Source: Xanthobacteraceae bacterium (GTDB lineage Bacteria; Pseudomonadota; Alphaproteobacteria; Rhizobiales; Xanthobacteraceae). Taken from it: a stretch of 64,000 bases of DNA. The notes beneath the pieces are model-generated. The model had not been told where the DNA came from and did no database searches. It saw nothing but the letters and a program-made list of their open reading frames with translations. Made by a program: the position numbers and the translations under genes. This document shows, piece by piece, positions 1 through 8,151 of the stretch; position 1 is the stretch's first letter; the number at the start of each line of letters is the position of its first letter. Location of the stretch: assembly GCA_028290465.1 (NCBI GenBank), contig JAQGJU010000094.1, positions 1-64,000 on the forward strand, in the 5' to 3' direction.

Positions 1-1760
1 CGCAGCCGGATCGACTTCGGCGTCACTTCGACCAACTCATCGTCTTCGATATAGGCCAGCGCCTTTTCCAAGGTCATGCGAATCGGCGGCGTCAGGCGCA
101 CCGCTTCGTCCTTGGACTGGGTGCGAATGTTGGTGAGCTGCTTGCCCTTGAGGACGTTGATCTCAAGATCGTTGTCGCGGGTGTGCTCGCCGACGATCAT
201 GCCCTTGTAGACCTTCCAGCCGGGCTCGATCATCATCGGGCCGCGATCTTCCAGCTTCCACATCGCGTAGGCGACCGCTTCGCCCTGCTCATTGGCGATC
301 AGCACGCCGTTGCGGCGGCCGGTAATGTCGCCCCTGTGCGGCGCATAACCGTGGAACACGCGGTTCATGATCGCGGTGCCGCGGGTATCGGTCAGCAATT
401 CGCCCTGATAGCCGATCAGGCCGCGGGTCGGCGCGTAGAATACCAGCCGCAGCCGTCCGCCGCCGGACGGGCGCATCTCGACCATCTCGGCTTTGCGCTC
501 CGACATCTTCTGCACGACGATGCCGGAATGCTCCTCGTCGACGTCGATCACGATTTCCTCGATCGGCTCCTCGAGTTCGCCGGCTTCGTTGCGGCGCATC
601 AGCACTTTCGGCCGCGACACCGACAATTCGAAGCCTTCGCGGCGCATCGTCTCGATCAGGATGCCGAGCTGCAATTCGCCGCGGCCGGCGACTTCCATCG
701 AATCGCGGTCGGTGGATTCCGAAACCCGCAACGCGACATTGCCTTCGGCCTCGCGCAGCAGACGGTCGCGGATCATGCGGCTCGTCACTTTCGAGCCTTC
801 GGTGCCGGCGAGCGGCGAATCGTTGACCCGGAAGGTCATCGCCAGGGTCGGCGGATCGATCGGCTGGGCCGGCAGCGGCTCCATCACTTCGGGCGCGCAG
901 ATGGTGTGCGCCACGGTGGCTTCCGGCAAGCCGGCGATCGACACGATGTCGCCCGCGAAGGCCTCTTCGAGCGCCACGCGCTCCAGGCCCCGGAACGCCA
1001 GAATCTTCGAAATACGGCCCTGCTCGACCAGCTTGCCTGAGGCGTCCAGCACCTTGGCGGCCTGGTTCGGCTTCACCGAGCCGGACACGATGCGGCCGGT
1101 GACGACGCGACCCAGATAGGGGTTGGCCTCGAGAATGGTGCCAAGCAGGCGGAACGGGCCTTGTTCGACCGTCGGCTCCGGAACGTGGCGCAGCACCAGA
1201 TCGAACAGCGGCTTCATGCCCTGGTCCTGCGGACCGTCCAGGCTGTCCGACATCCAGCCCTGTTTGGCCGAACCGTACAGGATCGGGAAATCGAGCTGCT
1301 CTTCGCTGGCGTCGAGCGCCGCGAACAGGTCGAACACTTCATTGGCGACTTCGGTGGCGCGGGCGTCCGGCCGGTCGACCTTGTTGATGACGACGATCGG
1401 CTTCAGGCCGAGCTTGAGCGCCTTCGAGACCACGAATTTGGTCTGTGGCAGCGGGCCTTCGGCGGCGTCGACCAGCACCAGGCAGCCGTCCACCATGTGC
1501 AGGATACGCTCGACCTCACCGCCGAAATCGGCGTGGCCCGGCGTGTCGACGATGTTGATGCGGGCGTCGCCCCACAGGATCGAGGTCGCCTTGGCCAGAA
1601 TGGTAATGCCGCGCTCGCGCTCCAGATCGTTGGAGTCCATCGCGCGCTCGTTCACCTTCTGATTCTCTCGGAACGAGCCCGATTGCTGCAGCAGGCGATC
1701 GACCAGCGTGGTCTTTCCATGGTCGACGTGGGCGATGATCGCCAGATTTCTCAAGGACAT
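1..1760 (-). CDS. typA: Ribosome-associated GTPase TypA/BipA (C-terminus cut by window edge)
   Basis: Translation GTPase of the EF-G-like superfamily that binds the ribosome and supports stress and low-temperature growth. The reading frame starts at ATG 1760 (MSLRNLAIIAHVDHGKTTL), giving the P-loop AHVDHGKT near residues 10-17. Further on are the switch II DTPGHADFGGEVER and the NKVD base-recognition motif, all as in TypA. The frame stays open to the left edge, ending in EVTPKSIRL, so only the last few tens of residues of a protein of about 600 are missing. There is no separate neighbour in its operon. Family assignment is secure from the G motifs plus the BipA-type C-terminal domain. Confidence 0.95.
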   Translation of the reverse strand, partial: MSLRNLAIIAHVDHGKTTLVDRLLQQSGSFRENQKVNERAMDSNDLERERGITILAKATSILWGDARINIVDTPGHADFGGEVERILHMVDGCLVLVDAAEGPLPQTKFVVSKALKLGLKPIVVINKVDRPDARATEVANEVFDLFAALDASEEQLDFPILYGSAKQGWMSDSLDGPQDQGMKPLFDLVLRHVPEPTVEQGPFRLLGTILEANPYLGRVVTGRIVSGSVKPNQAAKVLDASGKLVEQGRISKILAFRGLERVALEEAFAGDIVSIAGLPEATVAHTICAPEVMEPLPAQPIDPPTLAMTFRVNDSPLAGTEGSKVTSRMIRDRLLREAEGNVALRVSESTDRDSMEVAGRGELQLGILIETMRREGFELSVSRPKVLMRRNEAGELEEPIEEIVIDVDEEHSGIVVQKMSERKAEMVEMRPSGGGRLRLVFYAPTRGLIGYQGELLTDTRGTAIMNRVFHGYAPHRGDITGRRNGVLIANEQGEAVAYAMWKLEDRGPMMIEPGWKVYKGMIVGEHTRDNDLEINVLKGKQLTNIRTQSKDEAVRLTPPIRMTLEKALAYIEDDELVEVTPKSIRL

Positions 1761-1895
1761 GTAGGAATCCGATCAGAGGCCCGCAGCGGGCGTCATTTTG
1801 CGGCGCAATATAAGGTTTGGCGCCACGATGGCAATGGCCATATCGCCCGATCAAGGCGCTATGCGGGCGATGAAGCCCCAATCCGTCGAATAAAG

Positions 1896-3026
1896 TTACT
1901 CGGCCAGGTTTCCTGTGCCGGTCGCCCGGCTCCACGGTCCGAGGCGGGCGCCCTGCGGGAGGGCTTCCCTTACCATCAGCATCTCGCCGACGGTTTCCGG
2001 TGTGATCAGGCCGACCAAGGCTCCGGTGGCATCGACCACGCCAATCGCCCGCGCCGATTGCTCCTGCAATACGCGCAATGCCTCTTCCAGATGATGGCGA
2101 TGGCCGACCGTTGGGATACCCGCCGTCATGACGTCGCCGACCAGCGCGTCCGGCCCACGCTGCTTCAGGGCGCCGATCAGTTCGGCCCGGCCCAGCAGGC
2201 CGACCGGCTTGCCGGCGGCGTCGATGACCGGAAATTCGGCCTGGCTGGTGCGGATCAGGGTTTCGATCGCCTCATCGATCGCAGCCTGTGGGGTCAGCGT
2301 AGCGAACTGGGTCTGCATCGCGGCGCTGACCGGCACGCCGCGCGACATTGCCCGCATCGCGACCAGCCGGGCCTCCGAGGTCGCCGCCAGATAGACGAAG
2401 ATGGCGATGAAGATCAGCAGCGGATTGCCGAACAGGCCGAGGAAACCGAGCGCGAACGCCACCACTTGGCCGATCGAGGCGGCGATTTCGGTCGCCCGCA
2501 CATAGCCGAGCCGGCTGGCCAGCGCCGCCCGCAGCACCCGGCCGCCATCCATCGGGAAGGCCGGGATCATGTTGAACACCACCAGGAACAGGTTCACGGC
2601 CGCGAGCCGATCGATCATGCCGATTCGCGCATTGTCGACGCCCGACAGGCTTCGCAGATCCAGGGTGGCGCCGAGCACGACCAGCGCCAGCGCGATGACC
2701 ACATTGACGGCCGGTCCGGCGATCGCGATCAGCAGTTCTTCACTCGGCTTTTCGGGGATGTGCTCGAGCTGCGCGACGCCGCCGATCGGCAGCAGCGTGA
2801 CGCTGGGGCTGGCGACGCCGAACCGGCGCGCCATGAAGATATGGCCGAACTCGTGCGCCAGCACGCAGGCAAACAGCAACAGCATGAAAGCAAGGCTCTG
2901 CCACGCCTCGGTCGGGCCGCCGGACACCCAGCTCGCCACGAAGATCCAGCCGAGAAACAGCAGGAAGGTGACGTGCACCTGGATTTTGGTGCCGACGAGC
3001 GAGCCGATATTCAGCGACCAGGGCAT
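1896..3026 (-). CDS. M50 site-2-type zinc metalloprotease with CBS-domain pair
   Basis: Membrane-embedded zinc protease of the S2P/M50 family, Rip3/SpoIVFB-like, with about 376 residues. The zinc motif HEFGH lies at residues 58-62, and a second-helix motif resembling NPDG (NMIPAFPMDGGR) near residue 160. Several hydrophobic helices surround them. The C-terminal third carries two CBS motifs (starting near VSAAMQTQFATL and VGDVMTAGIPTV), which usually bind adenosyl ligands. A longer start at 3062 is possible. I chose ATG 3026 because GAGG sits five bases before it and the product opens with the conserved MPWSLNIG. The substrate cannot be read from context; no sigma/anti-sigma pair adjoins it. 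Confidence 0.9.
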   Translation of the reverse strand: MPWSLNIGSLVGTKIQVHVTFLLFLGWIFVASWVSGGPTEAWQSLAFMLLLFACVLAHEFGHIFMARRFGVASPSVTLLPIGGVAQLEHIPEKPSEELLIAIAGPAVNVVIALALVVLGATLDLRSLSGVDNARIGMIDRLAAVNLFLVVFNMIPAFPMDGGRVLRAALASRLGYVRATEIAASIGQVVAFALGFLGLFGNPLLIFIAIFVYLAATSEARLVAMRAMSRGVPVSAAMQTQFATLTPQAAIDEAIETLIRTSQAEFPVIDAAGKPVGLLGRAELIGALKQRGPDALVGDVMTAGIPTVGHRHHLEEALRVLQEQSARAIGVVDATGALVGLITPETVGEMLMVREALPQGARLGPWSRATGTGNLAE

Positions 3027-3199
3027 GGCGACCTCGGGGCAAGAATGTTCGGGAGCGAGCATCCCTCCACGTCAACATAGGAGGCGCCCGGCGGGGTTGC
3101 GAGTGGGGTTTCGGCATGGCTTGCCGGGTCTTTCCGCCACGCGGGCGCCAGAATTGAGCGCCATATCTGTCTCACAGGGTTGCCGTGCGGGAGATCGTC

Positions 3200-3577
3200 A
3201 TGGGCTTGGAGCAGACCACGTTCGACGAAGCCGACACGTCACGCTACGCGCGGGACGAAGCACGGGTGCGTCATGGTTTCTGGCGCAAGCTCCGGCAATT
3301 CGCGGCAAAGCTGCCGTTCGCCGAGGATCTGCTGGCGGCCTATTACTGCGCGTTCGACCGGCAGACGCCCGTGCAGGTCAAGATGGCCCTGATGGGCGCG
3401 CTGGCCTATTTCGTGATGCCGTTCGATCTGGCGCCCGACTTTTTGCTGCTGGTCGGGTTCGCGGATGACGCCGCCGTGCTGGCAGCCGCCGTTCGTCTTG
3501 TGGCCGTCCACATCAAGCCCGAACACCGCGAAGCGGCCGCGCAAGCGTTGCGGCAGGGCTCTTTTCAGGACGCGTGA
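3200..3577 (+). CDS. DUF1232 (YkvA-like) small membrane-associated protein
   Basis: Protein of about 125 residues. Its centre, VKMALMGALAYFVMPFDLAPDFLLLVGFADDAAVL, is the DUF1232 signature: a hydrophobic helix, a P-x-D-x-x-PD turn and a second helix. The function of the family is unknown. ATG 3200 is preferred over a GTG at 3185 because GGGAG lies six bases upstream. Its stop is directly followed by the stop of the convergent oxidoreductase gene, leaving no intergenic DNA. Confidence 0.8.
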   Translation: MGLEQTTFDEADTSRYARDEARVRHGFWRKLRQFAAKLPFAEDLLAAYYCAFDRQTPVQVKMALMGALAYFVMPFDLAPDFLLLVGFADDAAVLAAAVRLVAVHIKPEHREAAAQALRQGSFQDA

Positions 3578-4555
3578 TTAGCTAATTTTCAGGATCGCCT
3601 TGCCCATCACCTTGCGGGCCGCGATGTCGTCGATCGCCCGCGCGGCGTCGGCCAGCGGATAGACCGCATGGACGTGGGCCGAGAGTTTGCCTTGCGCGGC
3701 CCAGTTCACCAGATCGGCCATGTTGGCCTGATGACCTTCCGGATCGCGTTCGGTCCAGGAACCCCAGAACACGCCGACCACATCGCAGCTTTTCAGCAGT
3801 ACGAGGTTGAGCGGGATTTTGGGAATGTCGCCGGCCGCGAAGCCGACCACCAGATAGCGCCCATACCACGCCAGCGAGCGTAGCGCCGGTTCGGCGTAAG
3901 CGCCGCCGACGGGGTCATACACCACGTCGACGCCGCGTCCATCGGTCAGGCGGCGCAGTTCTTCCCTCAAGTCGGTCTCGGCGTAATTCACCAGGGCATC
4001 GGCGCCGTGTTCGCGTGCAAAGTCGAGCTTGTCGTCGGACGATGCGCAGGCGATCACCCGAGCGCCCATCTGCTTACCGAGTTCGACCGCCGCGAGGCCA
4101 ACGCCGCCGGAAGCGCCGAGCACTGCGAGGGTTTCACCGGGCTTGAGATGGCCGCGATCCTTCAGCGCGTAGAGCGACGTGCCGTACGTCACGCTCAGCC
4201 CGGCGGCCCGCTCGAAATCGAGGCCTTCGACCAGCTTGACGACCCGGCCGGCCGGGATCGCGATCTTCTCGCGTGCATTGCCCCAGCGGCTGAAGCCCAT
4301 CACTGGGTCGCCGATCGCGAGCCCGGCGACGCCCGTGCCGAGGCTCTCGACCGTGCCGGCGAATTCGGCGGCCGGCGAGAACGGCAATTCGGGCTTGAAC
4401 TGGTAGCGCCCGGCAATCAGTAGCGTGTCGAAGAAATTCAGGCCCGCCGCCGCGATTCGCACCACGACTTCGCCCGGTCCGGCGACCGGATCCGGAATGT
4501 CGGCAAGTTCAAGGTCGCGGGCCGTGCCGAGGCGCGTGCAGAGAATGGCTTTCAT
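3578..4555 (-). CDS. Zinc-independent NAD(P)H:quinone oxidoreductase family (MDR superfamily)
   Basis: 325-residue medium-chain dehydrogenase/reductase of the quinone oxidoreductase (QOR) branch. It has the N-terminal GroES-like fold (GPGEVVVRIAAAGLNFFDTLL) and a Rossmann dinucleotide-binding motif LGASGGVGLAAVELGKQMGA. The DVVYDPVGG and YGRYLVVGFAAG motifs are typical of QOR/crotonyl-CoA-like members. The Cys/His zinc ligands of alcohol dehydrogenases are absent. It probably uses NADPH; the substrate is not predictable from sequence. It is a single gene, convergent with the DUF1232 gene. Confidence 0.88.
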   Translation of the reverse strand: MKAILCTRLGTARDLELADIPDPVAGPGEVVVRIAAAGLNFFDTLLIAGRYQFKPELPFSPAAEFAGTVESLGTGVAGLAIGDPVMGFSRWGNAREKIAIPAGRVVKLVEGLDFERAAGLSVTYGTSLYALKDRGHLKPGETLAVLGASGGVGLAAVELGKQMGARVIACASSDDKLDFAREHGADALVNYAETDLREELRRLTDGRGVDVVYDPVGGAYAEPALRSLAWYGRYLVVGFAAGDIPKIPLNLVLLKSCDVVGVFWGSWTERDPEGHQANMADLVNWAAQGKLSAHVHAVYPLADAARAIDDIAARKVMGKAILKIS

Positions 4556-4625
4556 GATGCGTTCCGTGAGCGATCGATGCCGGGCTCTTATGTAGCAGCA
4601 TCACACGCCCGCCGAAATCATGCCT

Positions 4626-4655
4626 CGAGTCATTCTGTCTCGAGTCATTCCGTCT
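4626..4655. repeat. Two tandem 15-bp repeats spanning the stop codon of the ECF sigma gene
   Basis: Copies CGAGTCATTCTGTCT and CGAGTCATTCCGTCT differ by one base. On the minus strand the unit keeps the reading frame, so the sigma gene ends ETE-stop and is followed by LETE-stop. The duplication recreated the terminal codons and stop downstream of the real end. Confidence 0.8.
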
Positions 4656-5211
4656 CGCGGATGCCGCTCTGCTCGAGTTCACGGCGCAGCCGGGTAAACG
4701 CCAGCCGCAGCCGCGACTTCACCGTGCCGAGTGGCACGCCGAGGCGTTCGGCGATCACGCTATGGGTCAGGCCTTCGAAAAATGCCAGACGCACCAGCAG
4801 CAATTGCTCCGGCGGCAGCGCCGTCATGGCGCCACGGACGCGCGCCTCGCGCTGCGCGGCATCGAGCGTGTCGTCGCTGGACGGCGTCAGGTCGATGATC
4901 GCCAGCATGTCGTCGTCGCTGAACAATCCACCGCGATCGCGGCGCAGCGCGTCGATGCGGCGATTGCGCGCGATCCGGTATATCCAGGTTGCGACCGATG
5001 ACTTCTGCGCATCGAACAACGCCGCCTTGCGCCAAATGGTCTCCATCACCTCCTGGGTGATTTCCTCGGCGGCCACCGCCTCCATGCCGAGGCGCAGCAG
5101 AAACGCGTTAAGACGCGGCGCGAAATGGTCGAACAGGCGCGTGAACGCCTCGCGGTCGCGATGCTGCGCGACGGCCATCATCAAGGGCGCATATTTGTCG
5201 GAGCCTACCAC
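4645..5211 (-). CDS. ECF-type RNA polymerase sigma factor
   Basis: 188-residue group 4 (ECF) sigma factor. Region 2 is seen in EAFTRLFDHFAPRLNAFLLRLG and the -10-reading helix VATWIYRIARNRRIDALRR. Region 4 is LPPEQLLLVRLAFFEGLTHSVIAERLGVPLGTVKSRLRLAFTRLR, with its helix-turn-helix. Similarity to the RpoE/ChrR-type (singlet-oxygen) group is suggested by AALFDAQKSSVATWIYRIARNRRID, but no ChrR-like or other zinc-binding anti-sigma gene lies beside it. The downstream neighbour is an oxidoreductase and the upstream side is noncoding, so the regulator is encoded elsewhere or the protein is constitutive. Confidence 0.9.
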   Translation of the reverse strand: MVGSDKYAPLMMAVAQHRDREAFTRLFDHFAPRLNAFLLRLGMEAVAAEEITQEVMETIWRKAALFDAQKSSVATWIYRIARNRRIDALRRDRGGLFSDDDMLAIIDLTPSSDDTLDAAQREARVRGAMTALPPEQLLLVRLAFFEGLTHSVIAERLGVPLGTVKSRLRLAFTRLRRELEQSGIRETE

Positions 5212-5363
5212 CCAGGCCTCGCCTCAATGATGCGTCGTGTCGCAAATTGGAAAAAAGAATGCAGGCCCCCGCCCGGTTAGTCGCTACCAGGGTCGTTCGG
5301 GTTCATCTGCGTCGGATTTCGATCAGTCCGATGGCGGCCGGAGTGGGCGGTCGATGCCGCGCC

Positions 5364-5490
5364 AGAGCGTTTTCTTCACGTGAAGAAAATGCGTCCATCT
5401 AAACACTTTGAGCGCGTACGCAGGTAAGTTTACGCAATCTGCGATTGCCTTCCCGCAAAACCGGTGTCCACTTTTGCTGAACGCGCTCTA
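5364..5490. repeat. Dispersed palindromic element (rhizobial interspersed-repeat type)
   Basis: This noncoding stretch (5212-5504) is bounded by AGAGCGT and ACGCGCTCT, inverted to each other. Inside are the perfect palindrome TTTTCTTCACGTGAAGAAAA (5370-5389) and the segment AAAACCGGTGTCCACTTTTGC. The CCGGT-TCCACTT core with GCGCTCT ends is, from memory, a recurrent intergenic repeat in Bradyrhizobium and relatives. A related core lies at 31396-31446. No gene is visible in it. Confidence 0.6.
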
Positions 5491-5504
5491 GTCAATGAAG
5501 CCAT

Positions 5505-5789
5505 TTAATGGCGCCGTTTTGGCGTCGTTCTCAGTGGCGCGCGCTCGTCCGCGCGGGCGGCGTCATAAAAGCCGTTGGGCTCGCACACGCCACCGATGCC
5601 GCGCACGGTTTCCATGCATTGCTGGCGGGTTTCGAAATAACAATTGTCGCCGCCGCCGCTGCCATCGCCGCCGCTGTAGCGCGCGCACCACGGATAATAG
5701 ATTGCGGCGTTTGCCGACACGGCCGTCGCCAGCAACATGCCGGCGGCGGTTGCCACGACCATGAGCTTGGCAAAGTGCTTTTGATTCAT
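5505..5789 (-). CDS. Small secreted DUF3551 protein
   Basis: 94-residue protein with a signal peptide (MNQKHFAKLMVVATAAGMLLATAVSANA). The mature part has YPWCARYSGG, NCYFETRQQCMETVRGIGGVCEPN and a basic tail. The spacing of its four cysteines is that of DUF3551, a family of unknown function largely confined to Bradyrhizobium relatives. It is likely periplasmic and disulfide-bonded. It has no evident operon partner. Confidence 0.8.
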   Translation of the reverse strand: MNQKHFAKLMVVATAAGMLLATAVSANAAIYYPWCARYSGGDGSGGGDNCYFETRQQCMETVRGIGGVCEPNGFYDAARADERAPLRTTPKRRH

Positions 5790-5857
5790 GTCCGCCCTCC
5801 CTAGGTATCCTCGATCATTAACCCCTCGGGAGCATCATTCATTCCGCAATCGTCCGA

Positions 5858-6229
5858 CTAAGAGCGTCGCTCCGCCGACCAGGTGCCGGAGCAGGTGCCG
5901 GCACTGCCACGGCCGGTCCATTTGCCGGTGCCGGCCTTGCCGGCCAGCCGACCCGAACCGCTGGCCTTCTGATCGCCGCGGCCGACATTCACCTTGATGG
6001 CGCCGTTGCCGGATACGGCACCGGACATCGATACCGCGGCTTCGCCTGCCGGCTTCACCTGTCCGCCCGCGATCTGGACCTCATACCGATAAGCCCGGTC
6101 ACAGGTACCGTTCTCCGTGACCACCAGTACGCTCCACGTGCCATCAAAACCCGGAGCCGCGAAGCTCGCCGGCGGGGCGAAGTGCAAGGCGAAGCACGCC
6201 ACCAGCGTGCCGAAGATCATGCGTTTCAT
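5858..6229 (-). CDS. Small secreted protein of unknown function
   Basis: About 123 residues from ATG 6229 (MKRMIFGTLVACFALHFAPPASFA signal peptide). The mature protein is Gly/Ser-rich with regular beta-like alternation (FDGTWSVLVVTENGTCDRAYRYEVQIAGGQV) and ends GTCSGTWSAERRS, so one disulfide is possible. The opening FDGTWSV and closing CSGTWSA recall small beta-barrel secreted proteins of rhizobia, but I do not recognise a named family. The longer open frame to 6415 is rejected because it puts a non-secretory sequence before the signal peptide. It is divergent from the next gene. Confidence 0.65.
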   Translation of the reverse strand: MKRMIFGTLVACFALHFAPPASFAAPGFDGTWSVLVVTENGTCDRAYRYEVQIAGGQVKPAGEAAVSMSGAVSGNGAIKVNVGRGDQKASGSGRLAGKAGTGKWTGRGSAGTCSGTWSAERRS

Positions 6230-6413
6230 CTTAATTGTCCGTCTCGTTTTGGCAGGACTGCCCGGCCGCGTATCGGCAGGCGTTAGTGCCCGTCCGACAA
6301 TCATAGGTTCAACCATGAAGCGCGGGCTGCGTTCCCGGCCAACATTCACGTCTGGTTGCGCGGTCCCGGTTGATCGGTCGCGGCGGGATGTTACAAGCGA
6401 CCGGGGAGTATTC

Positions 6414-6998
6414 ATGAGCGATATCGAACCGGTTGCCGACAGCGATCCGCATTATGCGTACAAGCCGTCGCTGATGGGCGGTGCCTCGCAATTCTGGCTG
6501 CGCTCCGGCGGGCTGGAATGGCACGTCCGGTCGGCGACAGGTGTTGTGCCTTATGCGCGGATCGACCGGGTGCGCATGTCGTTTCGCCCGGTGACGGCGC
6601 AGTCGTATCGCTTCCTGACCGAGGTCCGGGCGCCCGGCGCGCGCATGACGATCGTCTCGTCGTCGTGGAAGAGCCTGTTCGAGCAGGAGCGGCAGGATGC
6701 CGGATACCGTGCCTTCGTGACGGAGCTGCACCGGCGCATCGCGGCGGCGGGCAGGGCGACGCAATTCGTGTCGGGCTATGGGGCGCCGCTGTATTGGGTC
6801 GGGCTGGCGATCTTCACCGCGACGGTGTGCGGCTTCGCCGTCATGATATTGCGCGCGCTGCTGACCCAGGTCTGGGCCGGCGCCGGTTTCGTGGCGGCGT
6901 TCCTGGCGCTGTTTCTGTGGCAGGTCGGCGGCTATTTCCGCCGCAACAGGCCGGGCACCTACAGGCCGGACGCATTGCCGCCGTTATTGCTGCCGTGA
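6414..6998 (+). CDS. Hypothetical two-helix membrane protein, PH-like N-terminal domain possible
   Basis: 194 residues from ATG 6414, with GGGGAG five bases upstream. The first 120 residues are soluble and include VVPYARIDRVRMSFRPV and ARMTIVSSSWKSLF, which alternate like a bacterial PH-type barrel (an inference). Two hydrophobic segments follow (near YWVGLAIFTATVCGFAVMIL and VWAGAGFVAAFLALFLW), then a short Pro-rich tail. No named family was recognised. It probably sits in the inner membrane with the N-terminal domain in the cytoplasm. Confidence 0.7.
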   Translation: MSDIEPVADSDPHYAYKPSLMGGASQFWLRSGGLEWHVRSATGVVPYARIDRVRMSFRPVTAQSYRFLTEVRAPGARMTIVSSSWKSLFEQERQDAGYRAFVTELHRRIAAAGRATQFVSGYGAPLYWVGLAIFTATVCGFAVMILRALLTQVWAGAGFVAAFLALFLWQVGGYFRRNRPGTYRPDALPPLLLP

Positions 6999-7025
6999 GG
7001 CATCATCCAGACAGGTCTTGACCGG

Positions 7026-7448
7026 TCAGCGCCGCACCACCAGCACCGAGCACGTTGCGTAGCGCACCACATGGCCGGCGTTCGAGCCGAGGAAATAAGT
7101 GCGCATCGCCGGGCGATGCGAACTCATCACGATGAGATCGCAGCCCATCGTCTTCGCCTCTTCGAGGATCTCGTGATAGATGCCGCCCTGCCGCACCACG
7201 GCGGTGGCGCGATCACCCAGCCCGGTTTCCGCGGCGACGATCTGCACGGCTTCTTCGGCGGATTTACGCTGCTGCACGTCGAAATCCGGCGGCACATATT
7301 CGGCCAGCATCACCGGAGTCATCGGCAGTACGTTGAGCAGCCGGACAGAACCGCCGGACACCTTGGCCCATTCCAGCGCAGTGGCCATCGCCGGCTTGGC
7401 GAGTTCCGGGTCGGACAGGTCGACCGGGACCAGGATCTTCTTGTACAT
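7026..7448 (-). CDS. Universal stress protein (UspA family)
   Basis: 140 residues covering a single Usp domain: MYKKILVPVDLSDPELAKPAM at the start, GCDLIVMSSHRP and LGSNAGHVVRYATCSVLVVRR at the end. The usual ATP-loop G-x2-G-x9-G-S is only partly kept: the first glycines are replaced in SSHRPAMRTYFLGS. Nucleotide binding may therefore be weak, as in UspA-type rather than UspFG-type members. It is a single gene. Confidence 0.9.
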   Translation of the reverse strand: MYKKILVPVDLSDPELAKPAMATALEWAKVSGGSVRLLNVLPMTPVMLAEYVPPDFDVQQRKSAEEAVQIVAAETGLGDRATAVVRQGGIYHEILEEAKTMGCDLIVMSSHRPAMRTYFLGSNAGHVVRYATCSVLVVRR

Positions 7449-7536
7449 GGCCAGGGGCTCCTTGCGATGAAGGTATAAGCGTTTTCGACTGGACGTGCTC
7501 TATCCTGTCACAATTCGGTCGCGGCCGGGAACTGGC

Positions 7537-8067
7537 TCAATCGGTTGCGGCCTCGATCTCTCCGGGGGTAACGAAGCGCTCCAGCCGGCCGGCCAGCGGA
7601 TGTAATGCCGACCATTCCGACAGCTTGAATTCGATCACGACAAGGCCGCCGGGCGGCAGCTTCTCGTGTAGCCGCTGGCGGGCGTCGAGGTCGCCGGTCG
7701 CGATCAGTTCAATCGCCGCCTGATGCAGGCCTGGATTGTGCCCGACCAGCAGCAGCGAGCGCACCGCCATTGGGTCGGTGTCGCGGATCATCGCGATCAG
7801 GCCCGACGCGGGCGCGTTGTACAGCCGTTCGTCGTATTCGGCGGCCGGTGCCTCGGGCAGCGCGATAGCGACGCATTCCCAGGTCTCGCGCGTGCGCGCC
7901 GCCGGTGACACCAGCGCCCGGGCCGGGGTCAGGCGGTGACGGGCCATGAACTGGCCGAGTTCCGTGGCCTGCTGGCGGCCGCGCGGCGCCAGCAGGCGGG
8001 CACGGTCGGACGCCCCGGGGATCGCCGGTTCGGCTTTGGCATGTCGCAGCAGCATGACTCGCAGCAT
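7537..8067 (-). CDS. SixA-type histidine phosphatase
   Basis: 176 residues of the histidine-phosphatase (phosphoglycerate mutase-like) superfamily, short SixA branch. The catalytic RHG-type motif is LLRHAKAE (His9 phospho-acceptor), the second arginine is in SPAARTRETWE, and the second histidine in LLVGHNPGL. SixA proteins act on phosphohistidine in phosphotransfer proteins of PTS or two-component relays. The actual partner is unknown here. Confidence 0.88.
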   Translation of the reverse strand: MLRVMLLRHAKAEPAIPGASDRARLLAPRGRQQATELGQFMARHRLTPARALVSPAARTRETWECVAIALPEAPAAEYDERLYNAPASGLIAMIRDTDPMAVRSLLLVGHNPGLHQAAIELIATGDLDARQRLHEKLPPGGLVVIEFKLSEWSALHPLAGRLERFVTPGEIEAATD

Positions 8068-8151
8068 GGGGGCCCTCGTCGATTTATTCGCACGAAGAGT
8101 CTAGCATGGACGTGACCCGATGATGGCGGGTTGGCAGGTCAACGGGGAATT

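Noticed and set aside
183-3080. Long plus-strand open frames opposite typA and the M50 protease
   Set aside because: They are antisense shadows with Arg/His-rich composition and no domain; the minus-strand frames contain clear GTPase and protease motifs.
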